Positions 62,368 to 64,000 of a DNA stretch of 64,000 nt are shown here, piece after piece (within the stretch, counting starts at the first letter, position 1; every line of letters begins with the position of its first letter). The DNA comes from Burhinus oedicnemus. Its lineage: Eukaryota > Chordata > Aves > Charadriiformes > Burhinidae. The translations under genes were made by a program, and so were the position numbers. The stretch spans positions 1,727,817-1,791,816 of the forward strand of contig VFFE01007101.1 of assembly GCA_008921705.1 (NCBI GenBank), read 5' to 3'. Under the pieces are notes generated by a model. That model was not told the origin of the DNA. It saw only the letters and a program-made list of their open reading frames with translations, and did no database searches.

Positions 62368-62859
62368 GTATTAGTGGAGAGAGTCAGACAGCATTAGAAG
62401 GGTATTAAAAAAATAGAGAACGCTTGGGGAAAAAAACCCTCAGAATAAATCATGGATAACACCAAGATAATCCCATTCCCAATGGGAATGTGCTCCATGT
62501 CTCACGCTCAGAGGGAGGAACTGCAGTGGGGAGGCCAGCCGAGGTGATTGCCCCAGCCACACTGCAGGATGGCTTAGGAAGCAGACTCTGGACTGCAGAA
62601 ACTTTAGCCCAGTGTATTTAGACAAACTAATACCTACCACAATTTTCTCAAGAGCATGTTGAAAGCTACCCCATGAGGGGTTTAGCTGTTCTGCGGTGAG
62701 GCTGTGGCTACACCTCCACCATCTCACCTCTGCCTAAAAAGGCCTCTCTCCTCAGATAGCAATTAGAAATCCAATTAGAAACCACAAATTGTGTGCAAAT
62801 CTTTGCTGCAACTTAAGTGATTCCTTTTTCCTTTGAGGGGGAAGAAATAATCATCATTT
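62368..62859. other. flank of candidate exon, no gene seen
   Basis: Moderately G+C-rich sequence. It includes a CATTCCC-AAT-GGGAATG hairpin at 62474-62490 and a 95-residue minus-strand frame (62440-62727) of no recognisable type. Confidence 0.5.
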
Positions 62860-63056
62860 ATCTCCAATCTCATGTCTTCTAAACCCCATGCTGTTCTCAT
62901 TACTCTCCTCGCAGCTCTTCCTAACTCTTTCTGGAAGCGTGGTGCCCAGAGCTGAAGGCAGGATTCCAGCTGAGCCTTCACCAGCACCGAGGTGAACAGA
63001 GTAATTACATCTGACACTCCTCCTATGACATTCTGGAATGATGTTTACCTTTTTAC
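62860..63056 (-). mobile_element. old CR1/L3-type LINE fragment (ORF2 C-terminal part)
   Basis: On the minus strand the segment begins AAAAAGGTAAACATCATTCC. It encodes, in broken frames, VLVKAQLESCLQLWAPRFQK followed by RRVMRTAWGLEDMR. This lines up with the 'AL..PHLEYCVQFWSP.FKKD...LERVQRRATRMIRGLE' region shared by CR1 and L3 reverse-transcriptase ORF2 C-termini. A block between 'FQK' and 'RRV' is shortened and the preceding frame is shifted, so it is a dead, diverged relic, older than the other CR1 copies in the window. Confidence 0.8.
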
Positions 63057-63872
63057 AACTGTACCATGTAGCTGGCATACAGCTGAGTAGCCAAAGCCTT
63101 GTGGTACGTATGTATTTGATTTCCAAAAATAGACCTTCACTTTATGTTCAGTTTAGCTTCTGTTCTGATGCCATCTTTCAGAGTGTTTCATTCCCCTCCT
63201 CTTCTTCATTTTTTGTCATAAAAAATTTTGTAACTGCATTTGCTGCTTCATTATCTAAGTTGTTAAAGGAAAGTGCTGACTAGAACCGAATATACAACAG
63301 ATCCGGTCTCCCCCAACTCCAGAAGCCCTCCCAGTTCCGTACTAAGCCACTGCTCACCACTCAGACAGGTGAACAATTGGCTTTAAAAACATTTTAAAAA
63401 GCTATTGTGTTACAGCAATGACCTCTAGAGCAGCTTACTTAGCTGGTTTATGAGAAATGGCATTTGGTACTGTCAAAAAAATCTTTACCTAAAAAGTACT
63501 TGGAAACTTTCAGATATATCAAAGATACTGCTTCCATCCAGTCAGTAGTTCAGTTATTCTACCACAATTACAATATTTGTCAAGATAAAAGTCTTGATTG
63601 TCTCAGCTCAGAATCCATAAGGAATCGAAATTTGACTGACTGCTCTAGTATCCACTTGATCTTCCACATTTTTTCACTGTAAAGGTAATTGCTGTTTTCT
63701 CCTCTCCCTTGGGATATAATTCATAAAATCTTACAGATAGCCACTAATAGTTGAGAAATCACTCCAGCAAACTCCTCAGGTACTCTAGACCAAGCCTGGG
63801 GTTCACTGAGCCCTTTAACTAGAAAATACACAACTTCTTCTTTCCTTCCATTGGCCTGCACGCCTATCCCCT
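63057..63872. other. unique DNA between LINE relic and LTR
   Basis: No gene or repeat recognised. The last 100 bases before the LTR are pyrimidine-rich (CTTCTTTCCTTCC, CCTATCCCC). Confidence 0.6.
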
Positions 63873-64000
63873 TGTCCTGGTTTCAGCTGGGATAGAGTTA
63901 ATTTTCTTTCTAGTAGCTGTTGTGTTTTGGGTTTGGCATGAGAATGATGCTGATAACACATATAGTTTTAGTTATTGCCAGGTGATGTTTTACATTAGTC
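63873..64000 (+). mobile_element. endogenous retrovirus LTR (ERVL-like), 5' part, cut by window edge
   Basis: The element starts with TG (TGTCCTGGTTTCAGCTGGG), the canonical LTR 5' dinucleotide. It follows the well-known avian LTR sequence: ATAGAGTTAATTTTCTTTCT, AGTAGCTG, GTGTTTTGGGTTTGGCATGA, GATAACACA, GTTTTAGTTATTGCCAGG. Relative to the form I remember, about ten bases after AGTAGCTG are missing. Orientation is plus. Whether this is a solo LTR or the edge of a longer provirus lies outside the window. No retroviral coding sequence is visible here. Confidence 0.85.

Noticed and set aside
1..64000. tRNA, rRNA, snRNA, microRNA, CRISPR arrays or a bacterial-type gene cluster
   Set aside because: No matching motifs or hairpins were seen on either strand. 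The window is vertebrate-type non-coding DNA.

Overview
The window looks like non-coding avian nuclear DNA, either a gene-poor intergenic tract or long introns. The repeats support this reading. There are CR1 LINE fragments, some recent enough to keep long open stretches of reverse-transcriptase ORF2. There are relics of older L3-type CR1 and of MIR SINEs. At the right edge is the start of a long terminal repeat whose first bases match, from memory, the ERVL-type LTR common in neoavian birds. Overall repeat content is low and the sequence is AT-rich, also as expected for a bird. Nothing bacterial is present: no operons, no dense ORFs and no ribosome-binding sites.

Layout. Positions 1-4200 are unique AT-rich DNA with a MIR relic at the left edge. 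Positions 4203-4302 hold a possible minus-strand exon, followed by a (TAGAA)n microsatellite. A 200-bp inverted repeat lies at 9382-9581. A CR1 tail is at 12711-12766 and a CpG-rich patch at about 13720-14310. A four-copy 39-bp minisatellite is at 20415-20570. CR1 fragments on the minus strand lie at 25915-26246 and 33044-33495, the second with an intact ORF2 C-terminal segment. MIR and L3 relics are at 38485, 39709 and 48400. A pyrimidine-rich tract covers about 53250-54750 and a C-rich, G-poor tract about 60230-60560. The best candidate for a real coding exon is on the plus strand at 62209-62367. It is followed by an old CR1/L3 fragment and then the LTR.

No complete protein-coding gene could be supported. 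Nearly all of the 60-220 residue open frames look like chance frames: no recognisable domain, random-looking composition, and open frames overlapping on both strands. Two stretches have exon-like structure, 62209-62367 (+) and 4203-4302 (-). If they are real they belong to unidentified genes extending beyond what I can assemble. I found no tRNA, rRNA, snRNA or known microRNA, no CRISPR array, and no clear new multi-gene system. The most useful leads are the symmetric-phase exon candidate, the long inverted repeat, the CpG-rich patch and the strand-asymmetric tracts.
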